Part shown: piece after piece, positions 33,237-34,941 of the stretch
Layout: each line of letters opens with the position of its first letter
Numbering within the stretch: the first letter of the stretch is position 1
Assembly: GCF_000428585.1 (NCBI RefSeq)
Contig: NZ_AUAF01000041.1
Span: 1-34,941, forward strand
From: Zooshikella ganghwensis DSM 15267
GTDB taxonomy: Bacteria; Pseudomonadota; Gammaproteobacteria; Pseudomonadales; Zooshikellaceae
Length of the DNA stretch: 34,941 bases
Direction: 5' to 3'
Made by a program: the position numbers and the translations under genes
Notes under the pieces: generated by a model
Told to the model about the DNA's origin: nothing
What the model saw: only the letters and a program-made list of their open reading frames with translations
Database searches by the model: none

Positions 33237-33274
33237 TTTATTTAAGTTACACCTTCAGGTGTAACTTAAATAAA
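33237..33274. terminator. Bidirectional terminator, 17-bp perfect stem
   Basis: TTTATTTAAGTTACACC (33237-33253), loop TTCA, and its exact complement (33258-33274). The A/T-rich base gives a T-run in both directions. It lies 16 nt after the deaminase stop and 12 nt from the facing HEAT-protein stop, so it can end both convergent transcripts. Confidence 0.9.
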
Positions 33275-33286
33275 GGAAGAGGGTTG

Positions 33287-33907
33287 CTACTGGAGGTTTT
33301 CTTTCAAAATCGCTAAGTTCTCTTTAGCGGCATCTCTAACATCATAGTTTGTATCTTGCAGACGCTTTCTAAGGGCGATTTCCAATACATTAATGAGCTC
33401 ATTGCCGATGAAGTCACAGGCTGCCTCGCGGGTTTTGGCTGATGGTGATAGTAGGCAGCGCTGAAGTCTAAAAATTTGTTCATCTGGAAAGGCATAACAG
33501 CAGTACATTTCTGCCAAAGCAGAAACGTCTTCATTGCCACTCTTGGTTAACTGCTGAACTTTATGTAGAGGAAGTAGAAATCGTTGTTGGTTAATGCATT
33601 CACTGAGTGCAATAGCTTGAAACTCAGGCTGATTGGAGTCTAGTGCGGCAAGTAGTAAATCTTGATCTTCAGGTAATAGCTTTTGGCGTGATAAGCCATG
33701 GCGTAAGGCCGCACACTGTTGTTCCAGGTTACCGCAAGCAATTTGCTGTTTTAGCCATATTTGGCCATTGGGGACATACTCACTGATGATAAATCCAAGC
33801 TCATCATAGAATAACTGAAGGTCTTCAGGCTCAACCCAATCAGGTGCTGGATGCCACCAGGCTAGTAACTGCTCACTAGAAGCGGTTTCTAAGGGTTCCC
33901 AATACAT
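33287..33907 (-). CDS. HEAT-repeat-like protein of unknown function
   Basis: A 206-residue soluble protein. The N-terminus is Trp-rich (MYWEPLE, LLAWWHPAPDWVEPEDLQLF). The rest is helical, with repeats of alternating helices. The last, LRKRLQDTNYDVRDAAKENL, is a clear HEAT repeat; TREAACDFIGNELINVLEIA and CINQQRFLLPLHKVQQLTKS fit weaker ones. Such proteins act as binding scaffolds. No enzyme motif, signal peptide or membrane segment is present. The SD GAGG is about 10 nt before ATG. It converges on the deaminase gene. Partner and role are unknown. Confidence 0.75.
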   Translation of the reverse strand: MYWEPLETASSEQLLAWWHPAPDWVEPEDLQLFYDELGFIISEYVPNGQIWLKQQIACGNLEQQCAALRHGLSRQKLLPEDQDLLLAALDSNQPEFQAIALSECINQQRFLLPLHKVQQLTKSGNEDVSALAEMYCCYAFPDEQIFRLQRCLLSPSAKTREAACDFIGNELINVLEIALRKRLQDTNYDVRDAAKENLAILKENLQ

Positions 33908-34793
33908 GATCTGTTACACCTCAATTCACTACAGTGCTGATTAAGCAACTCATTTCTTCGGGTATGACTTGCTTGTTACTAATACTTTACTTTCTGGCCT
34001 GAGAAATTGCCTTACGTTTGTTAGACATTCTCTAATTTGCTTCGCGGCAGAACATCTGTTGCGAATAGTTTTTCGAAAATGTCTTTTATTACCAGATACT
34101 TACTATTTGATTGTTGTTACCCTAAAGTTTACTTTGGGCAGATTAAAATAAGTACTGGTTGAAACGTATTGTTTGACGGCTGTCCTAAATTAGCTTTGCA
34201 ATAGATATTGCAAGTCAATCTTCCTGAACAATGGTTTAACAGGCTTTGTTCTAAACGTTGCTATTCTATCTTTGATTGTGGTACAGGCCAATAAAAAAAA
34301 TTAATTTCTAGCCTATATCTATTATTACAGTGTCCATAAATATTCAGCAATGCCATGTGAATAGCGGATGTTGCTTTTGTAAGCCAGTGCTCAATTAATT
34401 AATGAGCTATTTATGATATTGAGCTTTGTATTACCTTATTTAGCACTTTACCCTTGAAATACAGTGATATATCAATGTTGTTAGTAAATGCCAAATAAAC
34501 AAAAGATTCAGATCAGATAGTTATTAAAAGCAAGAATAATCCTTAATTGCAATAAGATATTCCTTTTTGTCAATAGCAAAATACCGGTTAATGTGAATTC
34601 ATTTTTTATAGTATGAGCCATTAGCAGCTTGAGTGATGCTCGGGCTTATCTGTAACTCCATGCTTTTATTGTGTTTTTTTGAATTTGGGGGTGAGTGTAG
34701 TGAGGCAAAAGAATTATTTTTTGGATGAATATTATTGCTGATAATTATTGTTGTTTTTTATTGATAATATTTTCTTCAATTTGAGAAAAGGTT
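33908..34793. other. Gene-poor, AT-rich region
   Basis: About 890 nt without a convincing gene on either strand; a 60-codon plus-strand frame at 33969 lacks an SD and looks accidental. It contains a perfect palindrome TTGCAATA-GA-TATTGCAA at 34196-34213. The unseen terminal repeat of the IS4-type element probably lies near its right end. Confidence 0.6.
34196..34213. repeat. 18-bp palindrome TTGCAATA-GA-TATTGCAA
   Basis: Two perfect 8-bp arms with a 2-bp centre. This is the shape of a dimeric-protein binding site, or chance in AT-rich DNA. Confidence 0.4.
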
Positions 34794-34941
34794 CTATGTA
34801 CAGGACAAAACTTTCAGGGAGTGCCGAAATACTGCCAGGTTAACACTTCCTTCTACTAGTACCCTGTGTAAGTAATCAAGCCCTAGACGAAATAAACTTT
34901 TCGGTTTTCGGCCATGCTTTTTAAGCTTCAGTGGCTTAAGA
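34794..34941 (-). CDS. IS4-type transposase, C-terminal fragment
   Basis: The minus strand is open from the right edge to a TAG at 34794-34796 (48 codons). It reads LKPLKLKKHGRKPKSLFRLG, then LDYLHRVLVEGSVNLAVFRH and the ending VLSCT. The KKHGRKPKSLFRLGLDYL segment is typical of the C-terminal end of IS4-family transposases. The catalytic DDE part is off the window. The matching IS end should lie within about 100 nt to the left of the stop, but I cannot fix its inverted repeat. Confidence 0.8.
   Translation of the reverse strand, partial: LKPLKLKKHGRKPKSLFRLGLDYLHRVLVEGSVNLAVFRHSLKVLSCT

Noticed and set aside
33969-34151. 60-codon plus-strand frame
   Set aside because: It has no SD, no recognisable motif, and composition like the surrounding AT-rich non-coding DNA.

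Overview
The window reads as chromosomal DNA of a polar-flagellated marine gammaproteobacterium. The gene order fliLMNOPQR-flhB-flhA-flhF-fleN-fliA-cheYZAB-motCD-parC-parP-cheW-DUF2802 is the late flagellar/chemotaxis block known from Pseudomonas, Marinobacter, Hahella and relatives. FlhF, FleN, a sigma-54 promoter and ParC/ParP all fit polar flagella and polar chemotaxis arrays. Moderately AT-rich coding DNA and the company of genes suggest an Oceanospirillales/Hahellaceae-like organism, perhaps near Zooshikella; that genus-level guess is weak.

Left flank (1-2750) is a decaying accessory strip: the 3' end of an ISAs1-family insertion sequence, a choloylglycine-hydrolase-family gene whose 3' end that IS has cut, a frameshifted small membrane-protein pseudogene, an internally deleted remnant of a solute-binding protein, and an intact solute-binding protein paralogue.

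Core (3071-26280): a perfect-spacing sigma-54 promoter and a leader hairpin precede fliL. Genes then follow for the C-ring (FliM, FliN), the export gate (FliOPQR, FlhB, FlhA), placement and number control (FlhF, FleN), sigma-28 (FliA), the chemotaxis phosphorelay (CheY, CheZ, CheA, CheB, CheW), the second stator pair (MotC, MotD) and the array-positioning pair (ParC, ParP). A convergent pair on the minus strand encodes a FliK-like hook-length-control protein and a stand-alone FlhB C-terminal-like protein. A short acidic helical motif of the kind that docks CheY is visible at the FliM N-terminus, in FliN, at the CheZ C-terminus and, as four spaced near-copies, in the CheA linker.

Right flank (26281-34941): an 850-nt non-coding stretch, then a four-gene locus that I do not recognise. 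It holds two secreted 627-residue paralogues (with eight conserved cysteines) around a secreted 335-residue protein and a membrane-anchored coiled-coil protein. These are the best candidates for an undescribed system here. A blasticidin-S-deaminase-like cytidine deaminase and a HEAT-repeat protein converge on a 17-bp perfect terminator stem. About 890 nt without genes follow, and the window ends inside an IS4-type transposase. Both edges therefore lie in transposase genes, as expected for a draft contig broken at repeats.
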